Shown: positions 56,575 through 64,000 of the stretch, piece after piece
Layout: each line of letters opens with the position of its first letter
How positions within the stretch are numbered: the stretch's first letter is position 1
Source of the DNA: Actinophytocola gossypii
GTDB lineage: Bacteria; Actinomycetota; Actinomycetes; Mycobacteriales; Pseudonocardiaceae
Assembly: GCF_025165815.1 (NCBI RefSeq)
Contig: NZ_JAFFZE010000003.1
Location: 83,408 to 147,407, forward strand
DNA length: 64,000 bases
Direction of reading: 5' to 3'
Made by a program: the position numbers and the translations under genes
The notes under the pieces: generated by a model
What the model saw: only the letters and a program-made list of their open reading frames with translations
Told to the model about the DNA's origin: nothing
The model's database searches: none

Positions 56575-57723
56575 TCAGGTGCCGCTCGGGACGATGAGCG
56601 GCTTGATGCAGTCGTCGAGTTTCGCGGAGAAGATGTGGTACCCCTCCGCGATGTGCTCGAGCGGGATGCGGTGGGTGACGATGTCGCTGGGCTTCAGGTA
56701 GCCGTTGCGGATGTGCTCGAACAGCCGCGGCCACTGCCGCTTCACCGGACACTGGTTCATCCGCAGCGTCAGGCCCTTGTTCAGGGCATCACCGAACTTG
56801 ACGGCGCTGAACATCGGACCGTATGCGCCCATCACCGAGATGGTGCCGCCCTTGCGGACCGAGTCGATCGCCCAGTTGAGCGCCACCGGTGAGCCGCCCT
56901 GCAGCTTCAGCTTGGCCGCCGTGACGTGCTGGGTGAGGTTGCCGTCGGCCTCGGCGCCCACCGCGTCGATGGCGACGTCCGCGCCGAGGTGGTCGGTGAT
57001 CTTCTTCATGTGCACGACGATGTCGTCGTACTCGGTGAAGTTGTAGGTCTCGGCGTGAGCGAACGTGCGCGCCTTCGCCAAGCGGTACTCGAGGTGGTCG
57101 ATGACGATCACCCGGCCCGCGCCCATCAGCCAGGCCGACTTCGCGGCGAACAGGCCCACCGGTCCGGCGCCGAAGACCACGACCACGTCGCCCTCGACGA
57201 TGTCCCCCAGCTGCGCGCCGAAGTAGCCCGTGGCGAGGGCGTCGGTGAGCATCACGGCGTCCTCGTCGTCCATCCACTCGGGTATCACGGTCGGGCCGAC
57301 GTCGGCGAACGGCACCCGCACGTACTCGGCCTGGCCGCCGTCGTACCCGCCGCAGGTGTGCGAGTAGCCGTAGATCCCTCCCACGGCCGTGGCGTTGGGA
57401 TTGACGTTGTGGCAGTTCGAGTACAGGCCCCGCGCACAGAACCAGCACGTCCCGCAGAAGATGTTGAAGGGCACCATGACCCGGTCGCCACGCTTCAGGT
57501 TCACCACGCTCGAGCCCACGTCCTCAACCACGCCGATGAACTCGTGCCCGAACGTCATGCCGACGCGCGTGTCCGGCATCATCCCGTGGTACAGGTGCAG
57601 ATCCGAACCGCAGATCGCGGCCAGCGTCACCCGCACGATCGCATCGTTGGGATGCTCAACGACAGGGACGTCCTTCTCCTCGACCCGAACCTTGTACGGC
57701 CCGCGATACACCATCGCACGCAC
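56575..57723 (-). CDS. Zinc-dependent alcohol dehydrogenase (formaldehyde dehydrogenase-like)
   Basis: A 382-residue medium-chain dehydrogenase. The catalytic zinc site is visible in CGSDLHLYHG and FGHEFIGVVEDVG; the structural zinc loop holds four cysteines in FCGTCWFCARGLYSNC; the Rossmann fold begins GAGPVGLFAAKSAWLMGA, followed by an Asp (VIDH) that favours NAD over NADP. Long-chain features such as GAYGPMFSAVKFGDALNKG resemble glutathione-independent formaldehyde dehydrogenase relatives, but the substrate cannot be told. The GTG at 57723 follows GAGGAGG. It leads a two-gene operon with the small membrane protein downstream. Confidence 0.9.
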   Translation of the reverse strand: MRAMVYRGPYKVRVEEKDVPVVEHPNDAIVRVTLAAICGSDLHLYHGMMPDTRVGMTFGHEFIGVVEDVGSSVVNLKRGDRVMVPFNIFCGTCWFCARGLYSNCHNVNPNATAVGGIYGYSHTCGGYDGGQAEYVRVPFADVGPTVIPEWMDDEDAVMLTDALATGYFGAQLGDIVEGDVVVVFGAGPVGLFAAKSAWLMGAGRVIVIDHLEYRLAKARTFAHAETYNFTEYDDIVVHMKKITDHLGADVAIDAVGAEADGNLTQHVTAAKLKLQGGSPVALNWAIDSVRKGGTISVMGAYGPMFSAVKFGDALNKGLTLRMNQCPVKRQWPRLFEHIRNGYLKPSDIVTHRIPLEHIAEGYHIFSAKLDDCIKPLIVPSGT

Positions 57724-57803
57724 CGGCGCCTCCTCACGCGTGGGGACGGCCGGATACCCGCGCGTTCACGGGATAACCATGAGGATCGGCGGACACCGCG
57801 GTG

Positions 57804-57905
57804 TCAGTCCTCGTCGACGTCCTGGTCCTCCTGTTCCCGCCGCACCCGTTCCTGCGCCTCCTCCCCCTGTTCTCGGCTCCCCTCGGCCGGCTCGCTGGGG
57901 TGTTC
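57804..57905 (-). pseudogene. Acidic C-terminal fragment of an unknown gene
   Basis: On the minus strand a charged tail, GSREQGEEAQERVRREQEDQ then DVDED, ends at a TGA (57804-57806). Its upstream part is replaced by the IS3 remnant at about 57905, so this looks like the 3' stub of a gene cut by the insertion. Identity is unknown. Confidence 0.3.
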
Positions 57906-58319
57906 GCCTCAGGTCCATCACCGTGGCCAGGTAGAGGAATGTGCCGTCGGCGATGGGCAGGTAGGTGATGTCGCCGACGTAGCGGGTGTTCGGTGTCTGG
58001 GCGGTGAAGTCGCGTCCGAGCAGGTCGGGGGCCTCGACCGCCGCCGGGTCGGCGAGGGTGGTGCGGTGCCGGCGGCGCAGCCGCAGCCCCGCCAGGCCGG
58101 TGCCGCGCATGACCCGGGCGACGCGCTTGTGGTGGATCACCCGATGCGCGCGGCCAGGCCGGCGTCGTCCGCGGCGCGCGCCGCGCGGGCCGGGGCGGTG
58201 GCCTTCCAGTGGTAGTAGCTGGACCGGGCGAGGCCGATGACCTGGCACAACCGCTGCACGCCATGATGGCGCTGATGAACCGCGCACTCGGGGTCGCGTA
58301 CGAATACGTATGGCACCAA
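57905..58319 (-). mobile_element. IS3-family transposase (OrfB) remnant
   Basis: Two pieces of an IS3 OrfB remain. The first has the N-terminal part (VQRLCQVIGLARSSYYHWKA), ending at LAARIG. After an internal deletion of about 60-90 bases the frame changes to HHKRVARVMRGTGLAGLRLR, TTLADPAAVEAPDLLGRDF, and VGDITYLPIADGTFLYLATV, with the first Asp (GDITY) of the DDE triad. The sequence stops after the second Asp region (VMDL). Orf A, the C-terminal DDE part and terminal repeats are missing, so it is immobile. Confidence 0.75.
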
Positions 58320-59111
58320 TTACCGTGCCTGGGTGGTCACGGTGGTGAGGGTGACACCCGCGTCCCGAATGCGACGGCGCTCGGCGGCGGGTAGCCCGTC
58401 GTCGGCCAACATCAGGTCGAAGTCGGTGAGCGGGGCCAGCGCGTAGAGCCCCTGCCGGACGAACTTCGTGTGATCCACGAGCAGGACTCGACGCGAGGCC
58501 GCGCTCATCATCGCCCGTTTCACCTGGATGGTCGCCTGCGACTGGTGGTAGCAGCGGCCGTGCGAGATGGCGGTCGTGGACAGGAACAGGGTGTCGGCGC
58601 GCACCTTCGCCACGCCCTCGGCGGTGTAGAGACCGAGGAACGCGTCGTAGGCGGGGAAGTACTCGCCGCCGAGGCCGATCAGCGTGATGCCCGGCGTCCC
58701 GGCGAGCATGCCGATCACCGGCTGGAAGTGGGTGATCACGGTCAACGGGACCCGCTCGACCAGCCGCTGCGCGAGGTGCAGGCACGTGGTGCTCTCGTCG
58801 AGCATGACCGTGTCACCGGGGGCCACCAGATCGAGCGCGGCCGCGGCGAGCGCGCGCTTGACCTCGGGCATCGTCGCCATGCGCTGCGCGACGTCCCCGT
58901 GGAACACGGCCGACTGCACGCTGGTGGCGCCGCCACGCACCTTGCGCAACCACCCCTCGGCCTGCAGTGCGTCGAGGTCGCGGTGGATGGTCATCAGGCT
59001 GACGCCGAACTCCTCGGCCAGCACGTCCGCGCGCAGGAACCCGGCGCTGCCGACCCGCTCCCGCACGCGGTGGCGCCGCTGGGTCTGGATCGCGGCCCGT
59101 TCGCTGGCCAA
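58320..59111 (-). CDS. DeoR/GlpR-family transcriptional regulator
   Basis: A 263-residue repressor-type regulator. The DeoR helix-turn-helix reads LAEEFGVSLMTIHRDLDALQ then GWLRKVRGGATS. The C-terminal sensor domain begins VKRALAAAALDLVAPGDTVM and contains DESTTCLHLAQRL and LITHFQP-like segments that bind sugar phosphates in this family. The start is TTG at 59111, with a perfect GGAGGT upstream. It is divergent from the two-kinase operon, so it most likely represses it until a phosphorylated sugar intermediate appears. Its stop abuts the start of the IS3 remnant, so its own 3' flank has been rearranged. Confidence 0.9.
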   Translation of the reverse strand: MASERAAIQTQRRHRVRERVGSAGFLRADVLAEEFGVSLMTIHRDLDALQAEGWLRKVRGGATSVQSAVFHGDVAQRMATMPEVKRALAAAALDLVAPGDTVMLDESTTCLHLAQRLVERVPLTVITHFQPVIGMLAGTPGITLIGLGGEYFPAYDAFLGLYTAEGVAKVRADTLFLSTTAISHGRCYHQSQATIQVKRAMMSAASRRVLLVDHTKFVRQGLYALAPLTDFDLMLADDGLPAAERRRIRDAGVTLTTVTTQAR

Positions 59112-59290
59112 CCTGACCTCCCTGTGTTATGAGATGTGAAGTTATCACAGCGATGGTGTCCTGATCAGGCCGCACGAGCACCGCGTTAACGTGATGGACG
59201 GGTGATGTCGTGATGAGTTCGCCACCACGGTTGCGCGACCAGCGCGCACGCGTTCTGCTTGGCCTACCCGGGGGTGCCGAGAGGAGCGAA
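59112..59290. promoter_or_regulatory. Divergent control region between the DeoR gene and the kinase operon
   Basis: A 179-bp spacer with back-to-back promoters expected. CCTGATCAGG (59160-59169) is a perfect palindrome, and GAAGTTATCACAGC lies near the DeoR start; either could be an operator half-site. GAGAGGAG precedes the kinase ATG at 59291. Confidence 0.35.
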
Positions 59291-60775
59291 ATGGCCACGG
59301 TGGCGATCGACGCGGGCACGTCGATGATCAAGGCGGTGGTGTTCGACGACGCTGGCACCGAGGTCGCCGTCGCCCGCGAGCCAACCACCGTGCGCCGGCC
59401 GCACCCCGGGTGGGCCGAACAGGACATGGACTCGGTGTGGACCGCGGTCGCCTCGGCCGTCCGCGCCGTACTGTCCACCGTGGACGTGGAGGTCGCCTTT
59501 GTGGCGATCACCGCGCAGGGCGACGGATGCTGGCTCGTCGATGGGGATGGCGAGCCGACCGGCCCGGCGATCCTGTGGTCGGACGGCCGGGCCGCGGGCG
59601 TCGTGGAGTCCTGGCGGCGGGCCGGGGTCACCGAGAAGGCGTTCCGGATCAACGGTTCCCTGGGTTTCTCCGGCCTGCCGCACGCCATCCTGACCTGGCT
59701 CGCCGAGCACGACCCCGCCCGCCTTGAGGCGTCGGCGACCGCGCTGTACTGCGGCGGCTGGCTGTTCTCCCGCTGCACCGGACTGCTCGGGGTCGACCTG
59801 TCCGACGCGTCGGTACCCTTCCTCGACCCACGCACCCGCGCCTATTCCACCGAACTACTCTCCCTGTACGACCTGGACTGGGCGCGGCGGCTGCTGCCGG
59901 AGGTCCGCCGGCCGGCGGCGCGGTCGGCCCCGCTCACCGAGCGAGCCGCGGCGCAGCTCGGGCTGCCGGCCGGCCTACCGGTGGTGCTCGCGCCCTACGA
60001 CGTGGCGTCGACCGCGATCGGCGTGGGAACCACCGACCCCGGCCAGGCCTGCACGATCCTGGGTACCACGCTGTGCACCGAGGTGATCCGCGACCGGGTC
60101 GACACCGCCGGTGAGCCGGGCGGGCTGACCGTCGCACTCGACACCGGCGACGACGTGCTGCGGGCGTTCCCGACCCTCGCCGGCACCGAGGTGCTCGACT
60201 GGGCGAGCACCATGCTCGGCCTGGCCCACGCCCGCGACCTCGCCACCCTCGCCGAGCAGGCCGAGCCGGGTGCCGGCGGGCTGGTTTTCCTGCCCTACCT
60301 CTCCCCCGCCGGCGAGCGCGCGCCGTTCCTGAACCCGCACGCGCGCGGGACGTTCTGGGGCATGTCGCTCGAACACGGGCGGGCGGAGGTCGCGCGGGCG
60401 GTGTTCGAGGGCCTGACCATGGTGATCCGTGACTGTCTCGCCGCCACCGGCGCGGACGCGACCGAACTGCGGGTGTGCGGCGGTGGGGCGGGCAGCGCGA
60501 TGTGGTGCCAGCTGATCGCCGACGTGACCGGGGTGCCGGTGGTGACCTCGGCCGACACCGAGGTCGGCGCGAAGGGCGCGATGCTCACCGGCCTGGTGGC
60601 CACCGGTGCCGCGCCAAGCGTCTCCTCGGCCGCGAGGGACTACGTGCGACCGACCAGCTCCCGCGAGCCGGACCGCGACCGTGGCGAGCTGTACGCGCGG
60701 CGGTTCGAGCTGTTCCGGGAGCTGCGGGAGATCTCGACGCCGGGTTGGGCCCGGCAGGCGGAAAGGCGAGCATGA
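59291..60775 (+). CDS. FGGY-family carbohydrate kinase (xylulokinase-like)
   Basis: A 494-residue FGGY sugar kinase that transfers phosphate from ATP to a sugar or polyol. N-terminal ATP-phosphate loop: VAIDAGTSMIKAVVFD. Middle signature: ILWSDGRAAGVVESWRRAG with the catalytic-type Asp region LVLAPYDVASTAIGVGTT. C-terminal FGGY block: LPYLSPAGERAPFLNPHARG then RVCGGGAGSAMWCQLIADV. Alignment by eye favours xylulose or a related pentulose/tetrulose, but the substrate is open. The operon (kinase, kinase, phosphatase, dehydrogenase) has one-to-four-base overlaps, and a DeoR regulator is divergent. Confidence 0.88.
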   Translation: MATVAIDAGTSMIKAVVFDDAGTEVAVAREPTTVRRPHPGWAEQDMDSVWTAVASAVRAVLSTVDVEVAFVAITAQGDGCWLVDGDGEPTGPAILWSDGRAAGVVESWRRAGVTEKAFRINGSLGFSGLPHAILTWLAEHDPARLEASATALYCGGWLFSRCTGLLGVDLSDASVPFLDPRTRAYSTELLSLYDLDWARRLLPEVRRPAARSAPLTERAAAQLGLPAGLPVVLAPYDVASTAIGVGTTDPGQACTILGTTLCTEVIRDRVDTAGEPGGLTVALDTGDDVLRAFPTLAGTEVLDWASTMLGLAHARDLATLAEQAEPGAGGLVFLPYLSPAGERAPFLNPHARGTFWGMSLEHGRAEVARAVFEGLTMVIRDCLAATGADATELRVCGGGAGSAMWCQLIADVTGVPVVTSADTEVGAKGAMLTGLVATGAAPSVSSAARDYVRPTSSREPDRDRGELYARRFELFRELREISTPGWARQAERRA

Positions 60776-62241
60776 CGGTGTCCGGTGAGGTGTGGCTCGG
60801 TATCGACGTCGGCACGCAGAGCGTGCGCTGCGTGGCGACCGACCACACCGGGGCGACGGTGGCGACCGGATCGCACGCGCTGGACGGGCGCCGTGACGGC
60901 GTACGGCACGAGCAGGATCCCGCGCGGTGGTGGGCCGCGCTGGTCACGGCGTGCCGGCAGGTCACCGCCGAGCTGGGCACCCGGCCGGTGCTCGGCGTCG
61001 CGCTGTGCGCCACCTCCGGCACGATCCTGCTCACCGACCCGGCCGGGGAGCCGCTCACCCCCGGCCTGATGTACGACGACGGTCGCGCGGTGACCGAGGC
61101 GTCTCACGCGGTCACGGCCGGCGCCGCGTTGTGGGGCTCACTCGGCTACCGGCCGCAGGCGTCGTGGGCACTGCCGAAGTTGTTGTGGCTGCTGGCGAAC
61201 ATGCCTGACCTTCCACGAGGGACCCGGCTGGCGCACCAGGCCGACTACCTGACCGGACGGCTCGCCGGCGAGCCGACCCCGGCGGACTCCAGCCACGCGC
61301 TCAAGACCGGCTACGACCTCGACGGCGAGCGCTGGCCCGACGACGTGCTCGCCGCCCTGGACGTACCGGAAAGCGTGCTGCCGGCGGTCGTCCGACCAGG
61401 AAGTCCCATCGGCACGGTTGACGTGGACAGTCCGACCGGGATCCCGGCGGGCACCCCGGTGATCGCCGGGATGACCGACGGCTGCGCGGCACTGCTCGGT
61501 GCCGGCGCGCTCGAGGTCGGCTCGTGGAACACCGTGCTCGGCACGACCCTGGTGGTCAAGGGCGTCACGGCGCAACGGCTACACGACCCGCTCGGTGTGG
61601 TCTACTCCCACCGCGGCCCGGACGGCGCGTGGCTGCCCGGCGGCGCGTCCAGCGTCGGCGCCGGCGCGCTCACCGCCGAGTTCGGCGGCCGGGACCTGGC
61701 CGAGCTGGACGCCGGCTGCGCCCGCCGACCGCACACCACGCTGTCGACCTATCCCTTGGTCTCCCCCGGCGAGCGGTTCCCGTTCGCCGCCCCCGACGCG
61801 CATGCGATCACCGTCGGCGACGCCCGCGACGAGGTCGACCGCTACGCCGCGATCCTGCGCGGGGTAGCGTTCACCGAGCGGCTGTGCCTGGACTACCTGG
61901 ACCTGCTCGGCGCACCGACCGGCGGCACGCTCAGCCTCACCGGCGGCGGCGCCCGCAGCCGGTACTGGTGCCAACTGCGCGCCGACACGCTCGGCCGCCC
62001 GGTGCGGGTGCCGCGCGACGCCGACCCGGCCGCCGGGATGGCGCTGCTGGCACGTGCCGGCGGCACGTCGCTCGCCTCGGCCGCCAGAGACCTGGTGCGC
62101 GAGCACGAGGTGTTCGACCCGGATCCGACGCGGCGCGACGTGCTGACCGAGGGCTACCTGGCGCTCGTCGCCGCACTGCACGACCACGGCTGGCTGCCCG
62201 GCGAGCTGGCCGACCACGCGATCGCGAGGAGCACACGTTGA
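60772..62241 (+). CDS. Second FGGY-family carbohydrate kinase
   Basis: A 489-residue FGGY kinase clearly different from its neighbour. N-terminal loop: WLGIDVGTQSVRCVATD. Central region: GVALCATSGTILLTDPAGEP and MTDGCAALLGAGALEVGSWN. C-terminal: SLTGGGARSRYWCQLRADTL and a DPAAGMALLARAGG stretch. ATG overlaps the stop of the first kinase (ATGA), so both are made together. Two kinases in one operon imply either two substrates (such as two sugars or epimers) or two steps of a pathway. Closest style is xylulose/erythrulose kinase; no substrate can be assigned. Confidence 0.87.
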   Translation: MTVSGEVWLGIDVGTQSVRCVATDHTGATVATGSHALDGRRDGVRHEQDPARWWAALVTACRQVTAELGTRPVLGVALCATSGTILLTDPAGEPLTPGLMYDDGRAVTEASHAVTAGAALWGSLGYRPQASWALPKLLWLLANMPDLPRGTRLAHQADYLTGRLAGEPTPADSSHALKTGYDLDGERWPDDVLAALDVPESVLPAVVRPGSPIGTVDVDSPTGIPAGTPVIAGMTDGCAALLGAGALEVGSWNTVLGTTLVVKGVTAQRLHDPLGVVYSHRGPDGAWLPGGASSVGAGALTAEFGGRDLAELDAGCARRPHTTLSTYPLVSPGERFPFAAPDAHAITVGDARDEVDRYAAILRGVAFTERLCLDYLDLLGAPTGGTLSLTGGGARSRYWCQLRADTLGRPVRVPRDADPAAGMALLARAGGTSLASAARDLVREHEVFDPDPTRRDVLTEGYLALVAALHDHGWLPGELADHAIARSTR

Positions 62242-62882
62242 CCGAGTTCGTGCTTGTCCGGCACGGCGAGACCACCTGGCACGAAGAGAACCGCTACGCG
62301 GGACGCACCGACGTGTCACTCACCGACCGAGGCCGGCGCCAGGCCGAACTGCTCGGGCAGTGGGCGGCCGGCGCGGACCTGACCGCGGTGCGCACCTCAC
62401 CGCTGGGCCGTTGCCGGGACACCGGCCTGCTGGCGGCCACCGGGACCGGACTGACCCCGGTCGCCGACGAACGGCTGCTCGAGCTGGACTTCGGCGACGG
62501 CGAGGGCCTGACCGCGGCGGAGATGACCGCCCGCTTCCCCGACGCCAGGGCAGCGTTCGAGACCGACCCCGTCGAACACCACCTACCGGGCGGCGAACAC
62601 CCGGCGCACGCCGTCGACCGCGCGGTCGGCTGCCTCGCCGACCTGGCCGGCGCCCACCCGGACGGCCGAGTGCTCGTAGTCGGCCACTCGACCCTGAACC
62701 GACTGCTCCTCTGTCATCTCCTCGGCATCCCGCTTCGTCAGTACCGCAGAACTTTCCCCGTGGTTCGCAACTGCGCCCTCACCACCCTCCGCTGGGCCAG
62801 CACCGGCACCGCCGCCCTCATCGAACTGAACCGTCCCGTCCAAGACCAACCCGGAAGCCGAACGGAGCAACCCAGAACATGA
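62238..62882 (+). CDS. Histidine phosphatase (phosphoglycerate-mutase-like)
   Basis: A 214-residue member of the histidine phosphatase family. The phospho-accepting motif is LVRHGETTWHEENRYAGRTD, SPLGRCRDT follows, ELDFGDGEG carries the catalytic-type acid, and VGHSTLNRLLLCHLLG holds the second His. It probably removes phosphate from a sugar phosphate of this pathway. The start is TTG (62238-62240) overlapping the preceding TGA, with GAGGAG six to twelve bases upstream. The stop overlaps the next ATG. Confidence 0.85.
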   Translation: MTEFVLVRHGETTWHEENRYAGRTDVSLTDRGRRQAELLGQWAAGADLTAVRTSPLGRCRDTGLLAATGTGLTPVADERLLELDFGDGEGLTAAEMTARFPDARAAFETDPVEHHLPGGEHPAHAVDRAVGCLADLAGAHPDGRVLVVGHSTLNRLLLCHLLGIPLRQYRRTFPVVRNCALTTLRWASTGTAALIELNRPVQDQPGSRTEQPRT

Positions 62883-63910
62883 CCAAGAACGTTGATCCCG
62901 GGGAGGCGAAACCGATCCTGGTCGCCGGGGACCTGTTCGTGCGCAGCGCGGTGCTCGTCGACGCGCTGCGCGCGCAGATCGGCACGGCGGCCGACATCTC
63001 CACGATGGAGCTGCCGTGGCCGGTGGAACCGTTCCGGAGCATCGGCGAGGTCGACGAGGCGAGCGGGGACGAGGACGAGGTGATCGCCGCGCTGGCCGGC
63101 GTCCGGATCTGCGTCACCCAGTTCGCCCCGCTGACCGAGCGGGTGCTGGCCGCCTGCCCGGACCTCGAGCTGTTCTGCGTCGGCCGAGGCGGGCCGGTGA
63201 ACGTGAACCTCGAGGCGGCGCGCCGGTACGGGGTAACGGTGACCAACGCGCCCGGCCGCAACGCGGAGGCCACCGCCGAGCACACGATCGCGATGATCCT
63301 CGCGGCGGCTCGGCGGATCCCGGACACGCATGGCGAGCTGCGCGGTGGCGTGTGGCGCGGCGACTACTACCGCTACGAGCAGGTAGGGATCGAGCTGTCC
63401 GGCGCGACCGTCGGTCTCGTCGGCTACGGCGCGATCGGTCACCGGGTCGCCGCGATCCTGGCCGGGTTCGGCGCGCGGGTGCTGGTGCACGACCCGTACC
63501 TGCCGGCCGGCCAGGACGTCGAGTCGGTCGCCCTGCCCGAACTGCTGCGGCGCTCGCAGGTGGTTTCCCTGCACGCCAGGCTGACCGCCGACAACCGCGG
63601 CCTGATCGGCGCGAAGGAGATCGCACTGATGCCGACCGGCTCGATCCTGGTCAACTGCGCGCGCGGCGGGCTCCTGGACTACGACGCCGCCTGTGACGCA
63701 CTGGACTCCGGGCACCTGTTCGCCGTCGCGGCGGACGTGTTCCCGGCCGAGCCGGTTCCCCCGGATGCTCGCCTGCTGCACACTCCCGGCTTCGTCGTCA
63801 CCCCGCACCTCGCCGGGGCGAGCAGGCAGACCGCGCACAACGCGGCGAACACGGTGGCCGCCGACGTGGCACGGTTCCTGCGTGGTGAGCCGGTGGCCAA
63901 CCCCGTGTGA
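62879..63910 (+). CDS. D-2-hydroxyacid dehydrogenase (SerA-like)
   Basis: A 343-residue NAD-dependent D-2-hydroxyacid dehydrogenase. The substrate domain holds VGRGGPVNVNLEAARRYGV and TVTNAPGRNAEATAEHTIAM; the NAD fold begins VGLVGYGAIGHRVAAILAGF; the catalytic Arg lies in ILVNCARGGLLDYDAA, the Glu probably in VFPAEPVPPDA, and the His in VVTPHLAGASRQTAHNAAN. It likely oxidises or reduces a 2-hydroxy acid formed in the kinase pathway. It overlaps the phosphatase stop (ATGA). The gene is complete, ending 90 bases before the window edge. Confidence 0.9.
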   Translation: MTKNVDPGEAKPILVAGDLFVRSAVLVDALRAQIGTAADISTMELPWPVEPFRSIGEVDEASGDEDEVIAALAGVRICVTQFAPLTERVLAACPDLELFCVGRGGPVNVNLEAARRYGVTVTNAPGRNAEATAEHTIAMILAAARRIPDTHGELRGGVWRGDYYRYEQVGIELSGATVGLVGYGAIGHRVAAILAGFGARVLVHDPYLPAGQDVESVALPELLRRSQVVSLHARLTADNRGLIGAKEIALMPTGSILVNCARGGLLDYDAACDALDSGHLFAVAADVFPAEPVPPDARLLHTPGFVVTPHLAGASRQTAHNAANTVAADVARFLRGEPVANPV

Positions 63911-64000
63911 GGTGTGGTGGGGGGCGGGCCCCCCCGCGCCCCCCCCCCCGGGCCGGCCCCCCCGGCGCCCCCGGGGGGGGAGGTGGCCGCGGAGGGAGAG
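63911..64000. other. Low-complexity homopolymer-rich contig end
   Basis: After the last stop, the sequence turns into long G and C runs (for example seven or more Cs in several places) that resemble nothing upstream. It looks like degraded base calls at a contig end, not biology. No gene is present. Confidence 0.7.

Overview
The window comes from a high-GC actinomycete. GC-rich third codon positions, GTG/TTG starts, ATGA/GTGA overlaps between genes, candidate leaderless promoters and an LPxTG surface protein all fit. A Pseudonocardiaceae-like or Streptomyces-like host is plausible, but no rRNA or housekeeping marker is present to settle it.

Region 1 (about 0-22 kb) is a defence and DNA-repair island. 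It holds an OLD-family ATPase/TOPRIM nuclease, a HEPN plus zinc-ribbon protein, and SbcC/SbcD (sbcD carries a one-base frameshift). Divergent from sbcD runs a tightly overlapping four-gene cassette: an unknown coiled-coil protein, an Fe-S PD-(D/E)XK nuclease, an unknown 510-residue protein and an SF1 helicase. It runs straight into a complete Wadjet type I system (jetA-jetB-jetC-jetD). Then come a DUF3223/HNH-like protein, an HNH protein and a small hypothetical gene. The four-gene cassette is the best candidate here for an undescribed system.

Region 2 (22.3-30.8 kb) is a graveyard of mobile DNA with a few living genes. It has a frameshifted AbrB-like gene, a broken large serine recombinase butted against a Tn3 transposase remnant, and an IS481 remnant. 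Intact genes are a DUF6326-like membrane protein, a histidine kinase/LuxR response regulator pair and two exported proteins. Between them lie decayed secreted-protein genes.

Region 3 (31-50.1 kb) is a lipid/polyketide cluster of the PUFA-synthase-like (Pfa, secondary lipid) kind. The plus-strand operon encodes an acyl-thioester-reductase-like SDR, a wax ester synthase/DGAT-like acyltransferase, PfaD, PfaA (KS-AT-ACP-KR-DH) and an MMPL exporter. PfaC (KS-CLF-AT-two double-hotdog DH-terminal DH) lies on the opposite strand and overlaps the exporter gene tail to tail. The gene set suggests an iteratively built acyl chain that is reduced, esterified and exported.

Region 4 (50.2-64 kb) contains an IS630 remnant, a YunG-like protein and a giant VWA/SpaA-repeat protein with a sortase signal (two one-base frameshifts). 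It also holds a 98-bp relic of the HEPN gene 3' end, a zinc alcohol dehydrogenase with a small membrane partner and an IS3 remnant. It ends with a DeoR regulator divergent from a catabolic operon of two FGGY kinases, a histidine phosphatase and a D-2-hydroxyacid dehydrogenase. The last 90 bases are homopolymer-rich and look like unreliable contig-end sequence.

Three long genes (sbcD and two sites in the VWA/SpaA gene) are each restored by removing one base from a C or G run. Base-calling errors should be excluded before calling them pseudogenes.
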